Below are positions 36,844-46,657 of a stretch of 64,000 bases of DNA, in pieces (within the stretch, counting starts at the first letter, position 1; every line of letters starts with the position of its first letter). Below the pieces are notes generated by a model. That model was not told the origin of the DNA. It searched no databases and worked only from the letters and a program-made list of their open reading frames with translations. Origin of the DNA: Prochlorococcus sp. AG-355-A09 (lineage in GTDB: Bacteria > Cyanobacteriota > Cyanobacteriia > PCC-6307 > Cyanobiaceae); NCBI GenBank assembly GCA_003280995.1, contig QCDG01000004.1:61762-125761 (forward strand), read 5' to 3'. The position numbers were made by a program, and so were the translations under genes.

Positions 36844-39417
36844 TTACTTTGTCAAGCTGAAATCGTGTATTTCATCAAATTGAAGATAGCGATAAAGTTC
36901 ATCTGAATATGGATTAATTTTATTTTTAGTAATATCCTGATATTCTTCTATTTCAGGTATTTTTCCAAGCAGTGCACAAACTGCTGCCAATTCTGCACTC
37001 CCTAAAAATACTTGCGCATTTTTGCCAAGTCTATTGTCAAAATTTCTTGTACTGGTAGAAAATACTACAGAACCTTCATCAACTCTAGCTTGATTTCCCA
37101 TACATAAAGAACAGCCTGGCAACTCTAATCTTGCACCACAATCTTCAAATATTTTATAGTAGCCTTCAGCTTTTAGAGTTTCTTCATCCATCTTTGTTGG
37201 TGGACAAATCCATAATTTAGCTTTTAAATTTTTTACTTTTTCAAGAACTTTTGCAGCTGCCCTGTAATGACCAATATTTGTCATGCAAGAACCTATAAAA
37301 ACCTCGTCGATATTTGTATTTGCAACATCAGTTATTTCTTTTACATTATCTGGATCATTAGGGCAAGCAACTATAGGTTGTGTTACTTTTGCTAAATCAA
37401 TTTCAATGATTTCTTCATACTGAGCGTTTGAATCTGGTTGAATTAATGATGGTTTTTTTAACCAATTTTTCATATCATTTATTCTTCTTGAAATCGATTT
37501 TGAATCTTCATAATTGCTCTCGATCATTTTTTCTAGCAGGCAAATATTGCTTTTTAAATATTCTTGAACAGTTTCTTGGGATAAAAGTATTGTGCTACCA
37601 GCGCATGAGCGTTCTGCAGTAGCATCAGTAAGTTCAAAAGCTTGTTCAAGTTTTAGGTTTGGTAATCCCTCAATTTCCATAATTTTCCCGTTGAATATAT
37701 TTTTCTTATTTTCTTTCTCAACCGTTAATAGTCCTTTTTTAATTGCGAAGAGAGGGATTGCATTAACTAAATCTCTAAGAGTAATTCCTGGTAATAATTC
37801 TCCCTTAAATTTAACCAGCACAGATTCCGGCATATTTAATGGCATTGATCCTATTGCAGCTGCAAATGCAACAATCCCTGAGCCTCCAGGAAATGAAATG
37901 CCAAGAGGAAATCTTGTATGACTATCTCCACCTGTGCCAACAGTATCAGGGAGAAGCATTCTGTTAAGCCAGCTATGAATGATGCCGTCTCCAGGCTTAA
38001 GAGCTACTCCACCTCTTTGAGATATAAAATCAGGTAATTCTTTATGGGTAAGTAGATCTACTGGTTTAGGATATGCAGCTGTATGACAAAAGCTTTGCAT
38101 CACTAAATCTGCAGTAAATCCTAAACAAGCTAGTTCTTTTAATTCATCTCTAGTCATTGGCCCAGTAGTATCTTGACTACCAACTGTGGTCATAATTGGC
38201 TCACAGGTCATTCCTGGCCTAACCCCAACTAAACCGCATGCTTTGCCTACTATTTTTTGAGCTTGAGTAAATCCGGCACTACTTTCGGTTGGATTTTGTG
38301 GTCTAGTAAATATTTCACTTGGTTGATAATCTAATTTGTTTCTAATTTTGTCCGTAAGAGATCTTCCAATCATAAGATTAATTCTTCCGCCAGCTTGAAT
38401 TTCATCAGTAAGAGTTGATGGATACAACTCGAATTTGCTTATTAATTCTTCAGTATTTGAATCTTTTTCAATTTTTTTAATAATGCCTTTATAGGGATAT
38501 ATTTTGATAATATCTCCAGTTTTCATTTGAGATACGTCAGCTTCTATAGGTAAAGCTCCTGAATCTTGTGCAGTATTGAAGAAAATTGGGGCTATTTTAC
38601 TGCCAATTATTATTCCACCTGTTTTTTTGTTGGGAACAAAAGCGATATCTTCTCCTATATGCCAAATGAGTGAATTAATAGCAGATTTTCTAGAACTCCC
38701 TGTTCCAACAACATCTCCAACATAAGCTATTGGTAAATTTTGTTTTTTTAAATTATCAAGAATCTTTAGTCCATCAGGTTTTTTAAATTCCAACATAGCT
38801 AATGCATGCATTGGAATATCCGGACGTGTTGTTGCATGTACAGCTGGAGATAAGTCGTCCGTGTTTGTCTCACCGTCAACTTTAAATACTAAACAAGTAA
38901 TTTCATGCTCCAGAACTTTTTTATTTATGAACCATTCTCCATTTGCCCAACTATTTACAACTTCTTTTGCATAAATATTATTTTGAGATAATTCATAAAT
39001 TTCATTAGCCGAGTCGTAAACAAGAATAATATTTTTTAAAACTTCTGCCGCTTTTTTTGCGAGTAAACTACTTTCTCCTTTAAGTATTTCAACCAAAGAA
39101 TTTACATTGTATCCGCCTATCATTGTTCCTAGTATTTCAATTGCTTTTTCGGGATTAATTGATTTACAATATTTTTCGGAATTAACAATAGCCGTAAGCC
39201 AGCTTGCTTTTACGTAAGCAGCCTCATCAACTCCTGGGGGTACTCTATTTACTAGTAAATCAAGTAAATAAGATGAATCGTAAGTACTATCTTGTTCTAA
39301 TAATTTTGTAATACAATTTGTTTGTTCAGCATTTAAAGGTAAAGGAGGTATTCCTTTTGTAGCTCTTTCAGCTACGTGATCTGCATAATCTTTTAGCAAT
39401 GTTTCCAAATTCTTCAT
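36844..39417 (-). CDS. acnB: Aconitate hydratase B
   Basis: Fe-S enzyme isomerising citrate and isocitrate, 857 residues, the AcnB form with its N-terminal HEAT-like domain (1-150), then the swivel domain (AYVGDVVGTGSSRKSAINSL). The [4Fe-4S] ligands are in SFCHTAAYP, FIGSCMTNIGHYRAA and ELPGCSLCMGNQARV. In Prochlorococcus the pathway feeds 2-oxoglutarate for nitrogen assimilation. It diverges from the DAHP synthase gene over 97 bases and is read toward the ClC gene with nine bases between. Confidence 0.97.
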   Translation of the reverse strand: MKNLETLLKDYADHVAERATKGIPPLPLNAEQTNCITKLLEQDSTYDSSYLLDLLVNRVPPGVDEAAYVKASWLTAIVNSEKYCKSINPEKAIEILGTMIGGYNVNSLVEILKGESSLLAKKAAEVLKNIILVYDSANEIYELSQNNIYAKEVVNSWANGEWFINKKVLEHEITCLVFKVDGETNTDDLSPAVHATTRPDIPMHALAMLEFKKPDGLKILDNLKKQNLPIAYVGDVVGTGSSRKSAINSLIWHIGEDIAFVPNKKTGGIIIGSKIAPIFFNTAQDSGALPIEADVSQMKTGDIIKIYPYKGIIKKIEKDSNTEELISKFELYPSTLTDEIQAGGRINLMIGRSLTDKIRNKLDYQPSEIFTRPQNPTESSAGFTQAQKIVGKACGLVGVRPGMTCEPIMTTVGSQDTTGPMTRDELKELACLGFTADLVMQSFCHTAAYPKPVDLLTHKELPDFISQRGGVALKPGDGIIHSWLNRMLLPDTVGTGGDSHTRFPLGISFPGGSGIVAFAAAIGSMPLNMPESVLVKFKGELLPGITLRDLVNAIPLFAIKKGLLTVEKENKKNIFNGKIMEIEGLPNLKLEQAFELTDATAERSCAGSTILLSQETVQEYLKSNICLLEKMIESNYEDSKSISRRINDMKNWLKKPSLIQPDSNAQYEEIIEIDLAKVTQPIVACPNDPDNVKEITDVANTNIDEVFIGSCMTNIGHYRAAAKVLEKVKNLKAKLWICPPTKMDEETLKAEGYYKIFEDCGARLELPGCSLCMGNQARVDEGSVVFSTSTRNFDNRLGKNAQVFLGSAELAAVCALLGKIPEIEEYQDITKNKINPYSDELYRYLQFDEIHDFSLTK

Positions 39418-39514
39418 TAGTAAGGTTTAATGCCTAATCTATTGTTATTTTTAATATTGAAAAGGAGAGTATTCATAAATGCTTTTTTAAATATTCAAAC
39501 TTCTTAATTAATCA

Positions 39515-40582
39515 ATGACGACTTCATCAAATAATTCAGCTTTAGAAAAGACATCAGATTTACATGTTCTTGAAACACGTCCATTAATACCTCCAAGCAG
39601 ATTACATAATGATATACCTTTAGATCACTACTCTGCTAATACAGTATCTAAAACAAGAAGATCGATACAAAATATTTTGCATCATAATGACCAGAAGCTT
39701 TTAGTTATTGTGGGCCCATGTTCAATTCATGATCTTGAGGCGGCAAAGGAATATTCAAAATATATTCAAAAATTCCGAGAAATGTATAAAGATAAATTAG
39801 AAATAATTATGAGAGTATATTTTGAAAAACCAAGAACAACTATTGGTTGGAAGGGATTAATAAATGATCCTCATCTAGATGATTCTTATGATATTAATAC
39901 TGGTTTAAGAAGGGCAAGAAGTTTGCTTTCATATTTAGCAACTCGTGGCATTCCTTCTGCTACAGAATTACTAGATCCAATTGTTCCTCAATACATTGCC
40001 GATTTAATAAGTTGGACAGCCATAGGTGCGCGGACTACAGAAAGTCAAACTCATAGAGAAATGGCATCAGGATTATCAATGCCTATAGGCTTTAAAAATG
40101 GAACGGATGGTTCTTTTACTACTGCAATTAATGCAATGCAGTCAGCTTCAAAATCACATCACTTCTTAGGTGTAAATGAAAATGGAATGGCTTCTATAGT
40201 TAATACTACAGGAAATCCAGATGGACATATAGTTTTAAGGGGTGGTTCAAAAGGCCCAAATTTCGAAAGTGATCATGTACAAAGAATTTCAGCAGAATTG
40301 AGGCAGTGTAATCTCCCCCATAAAGTGATGATTGATTGTAGTCATGGAAATTCCAATAAAGATTTCCGAAGACAGTCGGAAGTGCTAAAAAATGTAGCTT
40401 CTCAAATTAGTAATGGTGAAAAAAATATTTTAGGAGTTATGCTTGAAAGTCATTTGAAGGAAGGAAATCAAAAACTTTTAAAAAAAGAAGATCTCCAGTT
40501 TGGCAGAAGTATTACAGATGCATGCATAGATATAGAAACAACAAAAGAATTAATCGCTATTTTATACGATTCACTTAGCTAG
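39515..40582 (+). CDS. 3-deoxy-7-phosphoheptulonate synthase, class I
   Basis: First step of the shikimate pathway: phosphoenolpyruvate plus erythrose 4-phosphate to DAHP. It has 355 residues and is of the AroF/G/H type, with GPCSIHDLEAAKEYSK, the PEP-binding MRVYFEKPRTTIGWKGL, ATELLDPIVPQY and IGARTTESQTHREMASGLS. Residues GSKGPNFESDHV and DCSHGNSNKD complete the metal site. The N-terminal extension could take part in feedback control; which aromatic acid is sensed cannot be read from sequence. The 3' end overlaps the phytol-kinase-like gene by 8 bases. Confidence 0.95.
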   Translation: MTTSSNNSALEKTSDLHVLETRPLIPPSRLHNDIPLDHYSANTVSKTRRSIQNILHHNDQKLLVIVGPCSIHDLEAAKEYSKYIQKFREMYKDKLEIIMRVYFEKPRTTIGWKGLINDPHLDDSYDINTGLRRARSLLSYLATRGIPSATELLDPIVPQYIADLISWTAIGARTTESQTHREMASGLSMPIGFKNGTDGSFTTAINAMQSASKSHHFLGVNENGMASIVNTTGNPDGHIVLRGGSKGPNFESDHVQRISAELRQCNLPHKVMIDCSHGNSNKDFRRQSEVLKNVASQISNGEKNILGVMLESHLKEGNQKLLKKEDLQFGRSITDACIDIETTKELIAILYDSLS

Positions 40583-41216
40583 TTATTAAAAAATTAAAAA
40601 ATAATGCAGAAGAGATTGGAACAATGAAATTATCTATTCCTAAAACACTAAATTGTTCAAGCAAAGTCGCAACAAAAGCTATTGTAAAATAATTTAAATT
40701 AAGACTATTTTGTTGAGAGTATCCTATTGAGCAAACTACTATAAAACTTGTTAAAAACATTGTTATGGTTCCATATAAAGATTTTTTTTGTTGAAAAAAA
40801 ATCCAACTCTTTGAGTTAAAGCTTTTTCCTATTAATCCAGCTAATCCATCACCAAAAGTCATTATGAAAAATCCACAAATTAGTGCATATGGATCTTTAT
40901 CCCAGAAAAGATAAATCAAAATAAATAAACTTAGACAATAAAATAATGTCCCATAACTTTTTCTCTCAACATCCTCAATTGTTGGAAATAATTTATAGTT
41001 GTAATTGATGAAAACCATTAATGAAACAATTCCTGTAAAAATTAGAGCAGAGCTTTGATTAATTTTTAAAAATTGAGCAATTGGTATTAAAGGGCCTATT
41101 CCAATATGTATTATTTTTCTGACGATTTCTCTGCTATCTTCATTATATTTTTTAAAAACTATTGATATTAAAAAAATTGAAAATAAATATAATAAAATTA
41201 CAATAAATTTTATCAA
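40575..41216 (-). CDS. Phytol/dolichol-kinase-like membrane protein
   Basis: Membrane protein of 213 residues with about six hydrophobic helices. The motif FGDGLAGLIGKSF, followed by WIFFQQKKSLYGTITMFLTS, is that of the VTE5/SEC59/DGK1 CTP-dependent polyprenol kinase family; REIVRKIIHIGIGPL is the usual start of the fold. In cyanobacteria and plants such enzymes recycle phytol released from chlorophyll for tocopherol or chlorophyll synthesis. Substrate is inferred only. It lies five bases after the sigma factor gene, reading the same way. Confidence 0.8.
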   Translation of the reverse strand: MIKFIVILLYLFSIFLISIVFKKYNEDSREIVRKIIHIGIGPLIPIAQFLKINQSSALIFTGIVSLMVFINYNYKLFPTIEDVERKSYGTLFYCLSLFILIYLFWDKDPYALICGFFIMTFGDGLAGLIGKSFNSKSWIFFQQKKSLYGTITMFLTSFIVVCSIGYSQQNSLNLNYFTIAFVATLLEQFSVLGIDNFIVPISSALFFNFLITS

Positions 41217-41221
41217 TTTTG

Positions 41222-42241
41222 TTAAGCTGCTTTTTGATGAGTTGTCATTACACGAAGCTTTAGTATTGCTTTAGCTTCTAGCTGCCTTACTCTTTCTCGT
41301 GAAACATTAATTTGTCTTCCTATTTCTGCGAGTGTTAATGGTTCTTCACCATCTAGCCCAAATCTGAGCTTCATGATTTTTTGCTCTCTTTCATTTAATT
41401 GAGAAAGCCAAGTTCCTAAATGCTCTTTTTGAATAGTTCTATCCATACCCTCCATAGGCTCTTCAAAGTTTGGATCAGGTATGAGTTCACCAAGAGTACT
41501 TCTGTCTTCTTCCCCTCTTGCATGTGCATCTAGGGAGGCGCAAGGAGCACTTTGAGAAATTAAATCTTCTAAATCTTTTTGATCAATTCCCATCTCAGTT
41601 GCCATTTCCAACCTTGTAGGTTGTCTGCCAAATTTATGTGATAATTCTCTAGAGACTCTTCTCATTTTGGACAGTTTTTCACTTATGTGAATAGGCAAAC
41701 GGATGGTTCTAGCACTGTTATCAATTGCCCTCGTCATTCCTTGTCTAATCCACCAGTAAGCATAAGTTGAGAATTTATATCCCATTGCAGGATCAAATTT
41801 ATCTACAGCTCTTTCAAGGCCAATAGCTCCTTCCTGGACAAGATCTAATAATTCAAGCCCTTGATTTTGGTATTTTTTTGCAACCGAGACAACTAGCCTT
41901 AGATTAGCTGCCATCATTCTGTCTCTTGCTCTTTTGCCAATCTTAATTTGATAAAGATTTCGTTGGGTTCTATCAGTTTCAGGAATTTGTAGCAACTTTT
42001 TCATGTTCTGAACATGATGAGCTAACTCTATTTCCTCTGCTGGAGTCAAAAGAGGTACTCTTCCAATGCTACTTAAGTAATAGCCAATAGAATCTGAAGC
42101 GAGTCTGCCAGATTTTTTTTGGCTTTGTTTTGCCGTAAGACTGGATTTCGATTTGCGAGACTTGCCCGCTGTGTTTGGTAATCTTGGCTCATCAAAATTA
42201 TTATCTGAAGAGCTTTTCGCAGATTCCAGAGGGATCCCCAT
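41222..42241 (-). CDS. Group 2 RpoD-like sigma factor
   Basis: RNA polymerase sigma factor of 339 residues. After a variable basic N terminus come region 1.2 (DSIGYYLSSIGRVPLLTPAEE), region 2 (LDLVQEGAIGLERAVDKFDP and YAYWWIRQGMTRAI), region 3 and region 4 with the helix-turn-helix TLAEIGRQINVSRERVRQLE. It lacks the long region 1.1 of the principal SigA, fitting the non-essential group 2 sigmas used in stress or light responses. A GGAGG at 42250-42254 favours the ATG at 42241 over the GTG before it. Confidence 0.92.
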   Translation of the reverse strand: MGIPLESAKSSSDNNFDEPRLPNTAGKSRKSKSSLTAKQSQKKSGRLASDSIGYYLSSIGRVPLLTPAEEIELAHHVQNMKKLLQIPETDRTQRNLYQIKIGKRARDRMMAANLRLVVSVAKKYQNQGLELLDLVQEGAIGLERAVDKFDPAMGYKFSTYAYWWIRQGMTRAIDNSARTIRLPIHISEKLSKMRRVSRELSHKFGRQPTRLEMATEMGIDQKDLEDLISQSAPCASLDAHARGEEDRSTLGELIPDPNFEEPMEGMDRTIQKEHLGTWLSQLNEREQKIMKLRFGLDGEEPLTLAEIGRQINVSRERVRQLEAKAILKLRVMTTHQKAA

Positions 42242-42249
42242 CACCCTGG

Positions 42250-42254
42250 CCTCC
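42250..42254 (-). promoter_or_regulatory. Shine-Dalgarno of the sigma factor gene
   Basis: GGAGG on the minus strand, eight bases upstream of the ATG at 42241. It is one of the few strong ribosome-binding sites in the window and sits at the end of a roughly 200-base AT-rich leader (42255-42449) with no other feature I can support. Confidence 0.65.
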
Positions 42255-42449
42255 TAAATAATGGATTTTTTAAAAAGCTAGCACTGAAATTGAAATAAAA
42301 ACTACTTTTACGTTGAAATTTTAAAGACAAAAAATTTTTTTTTTAAGCTTATTTCCTCAAATCCATTGATATGAAATAATTTTATAAAAAATAAAAAAAA
42401 TTTAAAATATTAAGAATTTTTTTAAATGTTGTAAAAATCAATATTAATT

Positions 42450-44528
42450 TTATTTTTTTATGAGGTCAATTTGCGAACGGTTATGCGATGAATCTAATTT
42501 ATATTTCGAATATGAACCATCACCTTTCATTATCCAAGAAAAGTAATTATCTTTAATGTAAGTTTGCAAAAGCATGTATATTTTAGATTTCAATTCATAA
42601 TCCTCTATAGGAGTAACAGCTTCTATTCTTCTATCAAGATTTCTTCTCATCCAATCTGCACTCCCTATAAAAACCTCATTATCCCCGTTATTACAAAACC
42701 AAAAAATTCTTGAGTGCTCAAGAAAATGGCCAATAATGCTTATAACTTTAATATTTTCACTCAAATTTTTTCTTTGGGGATATAGGCAACAAATACCTCT
42801 TATGATGAGACTAATTTTTACACCTGAGTCTGAAGCTAAATAAAGCAGTTTAATTATTTCTGGGTCTACTAAAGAATTCATTTTTGCGATTATTTCGGCT
42901 TTTTTGCCTTCCTCTGCATTTTTAATTTCTCTCTTAATCAGAAATATAAATTTCTCTCTCATCGATAAGGGAGAAACTAATAACTTTTGAAAACTTTTTT
43001 GTTTAGAAAAACCAGATAAGTAGTTAAATAACTCAAGTAAATCAGATGCAATATCAGGATCAGTTGAAAGTAATCCTAAATCTGTATAAAACTTTGAAGT
43101 ATTAGAGTTATAATTTCCTGTTCCAATATGGAAATAATTCCTTAATCGTCCTTTCTCTTTTCTTACTATCAAGGCAATTTTTGTATGTGTTTTAAATCCG
43201 ATGATTCCATATACAACATGAATTCCAGCTTGTTCAAGTTGTTTTGCCCATTGGATATTATTGTCTTCATCAAATCTTGCTTTTAGTTCAACAAGAGTCA
43301 TTACTTCTTTCCCATTCTCTGCAGCTCTCATTAAAGCTGCAATGATAGGCGAATCTTGGGAAACTCGATATAAAGTAATTTTTATAGCCATTACAAGTGG
43401 ATCATCAGCTGCTCTGTTTATAAATTCTTCAACTGAAGTTTTAAATAAGTCATAAGGATGATGAAGCAGAATATTTTTTTTTCTAAGTATCTTGAATATA
43501 GAATTTGGATTTTTGTTTGAAGGCAAATCTAAATGTTTTAATTCTGGGTGAGTTTTTCCAATTAGCAGATTTTCTTTTAAATCATCTCTATCAATTTTTG
43601 TAAGCTGATTTAAATCGTCTAGGCCTAATAAACTTTTGCAAAAGTATATATATTCTTTCTGGATTGAGATGCTTTCAATAAGTAACTTAAGGATATTTTC
43701 TGGCATATCTGACTCCACTTCCAATCTAACTACGTCTCCACCTAATCTTCTTTTTTGCAAACTTTGTTCAACAGCTAAAAGTAGATCATCAGCTTCAAGT
43801 TCTTTTAATTCTAAATCTGCATCTCTTGTCACTCTAAAAAAAGAGTAATTTATACATTCCATTCCGTTAAATAAAGTATTTATATTATTCCCAATTAAAT
43901 CTTCAACACTTATGAAATGGTGAGAACTTTCATCACTAAGTTGAGTAATTTCATTGGGAATTCGTATAAATCGGGGTATATTTTTTGTTGGTATTTTTAC
44001 TCTGACAAACTGATTTTTAGAATTCTCCTCATCCTTTATTAAAGCTGCTAGATTCAGACTTAAATTACTTATAAAAGGAAATGGATGTGCTGGATCAACA
44101 ACTAATGGAGTTAATAAAGGGAAAATAGATGTTGTAAAGAAGTTATTACACCAATTTCTTTGATTTTCACTTAGGTCCTTATATTTTTTTAATATTACAC
44201 CTTTTTCTCTTAATTCATTTTTTAATTCATTATTGACATAGTTTTCTTGTAGAGTAGTTAACTTTTTTATTTCATTATTGATTTTTTTTAATTGCTCTTT
44301 AGGGGTAAGCCCGTCAATACTTTTTTTAGTAATTTCTGCTTCAACTTGAGCCTTTAATGAAGCTACTCTTACCATAAAAAACTCATCAAGATTATTACTA
44401 AAAATTGAACAAAATTTCACTTTATCTAGAATTTTGTACTCCTTTTCCATACCAGTAAGGAGTACTCTTTTATTGAATTCAATCCAACTTAATTCTCTAT
44501 TAATAAAAACATCAGTCTGGCTTTTCAT
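42450..44528 (-). CDS. ppk: Polyphosphate kinase 1
   Basis: Reversible synthesis of polyphosphate from ATP, 692 residues. It begins with the canonical FINRELSWIEFNKRVL; the autophosphorylated histidine lies in IGFKTHTKIALIVR, and the second HKD-like histidine in FLEHSRIFWF. FIGSADWMRRNLDRRIEAVTP and HHPYDLFKTSVEEF are further markers. Its ATG shares one base with the stop of the MFS gene, so the two are probably translated from one message. Confidence 0.97.
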   Translation of the reverse strand: MKSQTDVFINRELSWIEFNKRVLLTGMEKEYKILDKVKFCSIFSNNLDEFFMVRVASLKAQVEAEITKKSIDGLTPKEQLKKINNEIKKLTTLQENYVNNELKNELREKGVILKKYKDLSENQRNWCNNFFTTSIFPLLTPLVVDPAHPFPFISNLSLNLAALIKDEENSKNQFVRVKIPTKNIPRFIRIPNEITQLSDESSHHFISVEDLIGNNINTLFNGMECINYSFFRVTRDADLELKELEADDLLLAVEQSLQKRRLGGDVVRLEVESDMPENILKLLIESISIQKEYIYFCKSLLGLDDLNQLTKIDRDDLKENLLIGKTHPELKHLDLPSNKNPNSIFKILRKKNILLHHPYDLFKTSVEEFINRAADDPLVMAIKITLYRVSQDSPIIAALMRAAENGKEVMTLVELKARFDEDNNIQWAKQLEQAGIHVVYGIIGFKTHTKIALIVRKEKGRLRNYFHIGTGNYNSNTSKFYTDLGLLSTDPDIASDLLELFNYLSGFSKQKSFQKLLVSPLSMREKFIFLIKREIKNAEEGKKAEIIAKMNSLVDPEIIKLLYLASDSGVKISLIIRGICCLYPQRKNLSENIKVISIIGHFLEHSRIFWFCNNGDNEVFIGSADWMRRNLDRRIEAVTPIEDYELKSKIYMLLQTYIKDNYFSWIMKGDGSYSKYKLDSSHNRSQIDLIKK

Positions 44529-45811
44529 TAAAAAACTTTTAATTTTTGATTTTTCAAAGAATTATTATTTTTACCCTCTGCAATCAGGTATATCATGAAA
44601 AGTAAGATAACGGAACCAGCTATAAAAGGCGATTTAGGACCAAAACTATCATAAACCCTTCCTGCCATTGCAATTCCCAAAACTCCTCCAAGACTCTGTA
44701 AACCCTGAAGGTTACTTAAAATTGATCCTTGTTTATCAATTTCTAATTTCTTAGATATTAGTGCTCTTAACGTGGGCGTAATTAACCCTGCCCCAACGGC
44801 TAAAAATGAAACAGCTGAATAAATATTAATTGTCGCATTTTCTTTGGGAGCAGTTATTAAGAGAGCACATGCCACAAGAATAAAGCCTGATCCGACGAGT
44901 GTTAATCTCATTTCGCCAAATTGCTTTACCAGAGGCCCAATTAATCCTCCCTGAACGATAATTGCAATGATTCCTACTACAACAAGAGTTCCACTTGATG
45001 CTTTGGTCGTCCAGTTTAAAGATTCTTGAAGGAAAAATATCAGGATATTGGTCAATCCAGTAAAAGCAATAAAGTAAATAAAAAAAGCTAATGATAATTT
45101 TTTAATCTTTTCTTCTTTGAAAACTGTAAATAGAGCTTTTAAAGGATTTTTTAAAATAGTTTTTGATTTACTTGAGTCACTATTAGGCTTGGTTTCTGGT
45201 AAGTAAAAAAATACAAGGAGAAAATTTATTATTGGAATGATTGAGGCAATCAAAACTGGAATAATAAAATTATTATTTGTATTTCTTGCAAAAATTACAA
45301 CAAAAATATTACCTAAGAAAAAACTTAATCCAAAAGCTACACCAATAAGACCGAATGTTTTTGCTCTTTTTTCAGGGCTTGAAATATCTGCAAGAATTGT
45401 TGTTGCAGTAGCTGCAGTCCCCCCACTTAAACCGTCAATTAGTCTCGCCAAAAATAATAAAAATAACGGGATAGAGGCTATTGAATTTGACCAATTAAAA
45501 AGAACTGTAAAAGATAATATTGATATTCCTATTACTGAACCAGTAATACAAAAAAGAGTGACAGGTCTTCTTCCATATCTATCACTCATAAGTCCTATAA
45601 AAGGAGAAGCTGTAAATTGAGCTAATTGATAAGTGCATGATAATAAACCATATGTACTTGCTTTAGAATCAAAAAGTAAAACAAAAGAGGGTAATATAGG
45701 TAACAATATACTTTCGCTTAAACGATCATTTAGAAGAGTAATAAACGCACTAAGGAGAGTAAATTTTTTATTTGGTTTTAATAAACTTTCTTTCATAATA
45801 TTTACCTTCAT
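44528..45811 (-). CDS. MFS efflux-type transporter
   Basis: Twelve-helix major facilitator of 427 residues. Motif A is GLMSDRYGRRPVTLF between helices 2 and 3, and LIDGLSGGTAATATTILADI resembles the proton-coupled drug antiporters of the TetA group. A long polar loop (about 205-225) separates the halves. Substrate cannot be predicted. Two near starts exist (45811 and 45796). Co-transcription with ppk is suggested by the one-base overlap; it diverges from cobA. Confidence 0.85.
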   Translation of the reverse strand: MKVNIMKESLLKPNKKFTLLSAFITLLNDRLSESILLPILPSFVLLFDSKASTYGLLSCTYQLAQFTASPFIGLMSDRYGRRPVTLFCITGSVIGISILSFTVLFNWSNSIASIPLFLLFLARLIDGLSGGTAATATTILADISSPEKRAKTFGLIGVAFGLSFFLGNIFVVIFARNTNNNFIIPVLIASIIPIINFLLVFFYLPETKPNSDSSKSKTILKNPLKALFTVFKEEKIKKLSLAFFIYFIAFTGLTNILIFFLQESLNWTTKASSGTLVVVGIIAIIVQGGLIGPLVKQFGEMRLTLVGSGFILVACALLITAPKENATINIYSAVSFLAVGAGLITPTLRALISKKLEIDKQGSILSNLQGLQSLGGVLGIAMAGRVYDSFGPKSPFIAGSVILLFMIYLIAEGKNNNSLKNQKLKVF

Positions 45812-45843
45812 TGCGATTAACTTTTACTACCATACTTGTTAAT

Positions 45844-45848
45844 GGAGG
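45844..45848 (+). promoter_or_regulatory. Shine-Dalgarno fixing the cobA start
   Basis: GGAGG five bases before GTG at 45854. It lies just inside the longer frame, directly after the ATG at 45842, which argues that translation starts at the GTG. Confidence 0.6.
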
Positions 45849-45853
45849 TTATT

Positions 45854-46657
45854 GTGCCCGGCATTGTTTATTTGGTTGGAGCAGGTCCTGGTGATCCTGA
45901 GCTTTTAACTCTTAAAGCTTTACGCTTAATAAAAAATTGTGATGCATTAGTTCATGATGCTTTAATTCCTGATGAAATAACAAAAGAGGCAGGAAAAAAT
46001 ACAGAAATTTTCCATGTAGGCAAAAGAGCTGGAAAGTGTTCTGTACCTCAGGCTGAAACTAATGCTCTTATTTTGAAATTGGCAAAAGAAGGCAAAAATG
46101 TCGTTAGGCTTAAAGGGGGAGATCCATTCGTTTTTTCTAGAGGTGGTGAAGAGGTATCGATTTTAGAAAAAAATGGAATTTCAGTTGAAATTGTTCCTGG
46201 TATTACTTCTGGGATAGCTGCCCCCACATATTTTGGTATTCCTCTAACTCATAGAGATGCTGCTAGTTCCGTAACTTTCGTCACTGGACATGAGCGTATA
46301 GATAAGGAAAAAAAGACAGTAAATTGGAGAGATTTAGCTAAATTATCAGATAGCTTAGTAATTTTTATGGGTATCAAAAATATTGAATATATTGTGGAAG
46401 AATTAATTCTAGGTGGTTTAGATAAGAATACTCAATGCGCTGTGATTCAAGAAGCTACTTTAAAAAATCAAAAATGTTTCATAGAGAAATTAAATAATCT
46501 TCCAGATAAAATCAAAGATAAAAAATTTTCAGCTCCATCAATTATCATTATTGGAGAAATTGTTGAATTTAAGGTTAATAACAATATAACTAAAGTATCT
46601 GATGTCTATTTACCAGATATTAATAAAGTTCAACTATATAATAAATCCCAAAAATAA
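45854..46657 (+). CDS. cobA: Uroporphyrinogen-III C-methyltransferase
   Basis: SUMT, which methylates uroporphyrinogen III at C2 and C7 to precorrin-2 for sirohaem and cobalamin. From the GTG at 45854 it has 267 residues; starts at TTG 45836 or ATG 45842 would add a few residues, but the family begins near PGIVYLVGAGPGDPELLTLKA, and GGAGG precedes the GTG. SAM-binding motifs VRLKGGDPFVFSRGGEE, VPGITSGIAAP and THRDAASSVTFVTGH are complete. Cobalamin is a cofactor of QueG in this window. Its end overlaps pabC by 28 bases. Confidence 0.93.
   Translation: MPGIVYLVGAGPGDPELLTLKALRLIKNCDALVHDALIPDEITKEAGKNTEIFHVGKRAGKCSVPQAETNALILKLAKEGKNVVRLKGGDPFVFSRGGEEVSILEKNGISVEIVPGITSGIAAPTYFGIPLTHRDAASSVTFVTGHERIDKEKKTVNWRDLAKLSDSLVIFMGIKNIEYIVEELILGGLDKNTQCAVIQEATLKNQKCFIEKLNNLPDKIKDKKFSAPSIIIIGEIVEFKVNNNITKVSDVYLPDINKVQLYNKSQK

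Noticed and set aside
42245..42449. Riboswitch or structured leader before the sigma factor gene
   Set aside because: Apart from the Shine-Dalgarno site I see only A and T runs with no stable GC-containing stem.
45237..45620. 127-codon plus-strand frame within the MFS gene
   Set aside because: Antisense to membrane helices of a clear transporter, without start context or recognisable domain.
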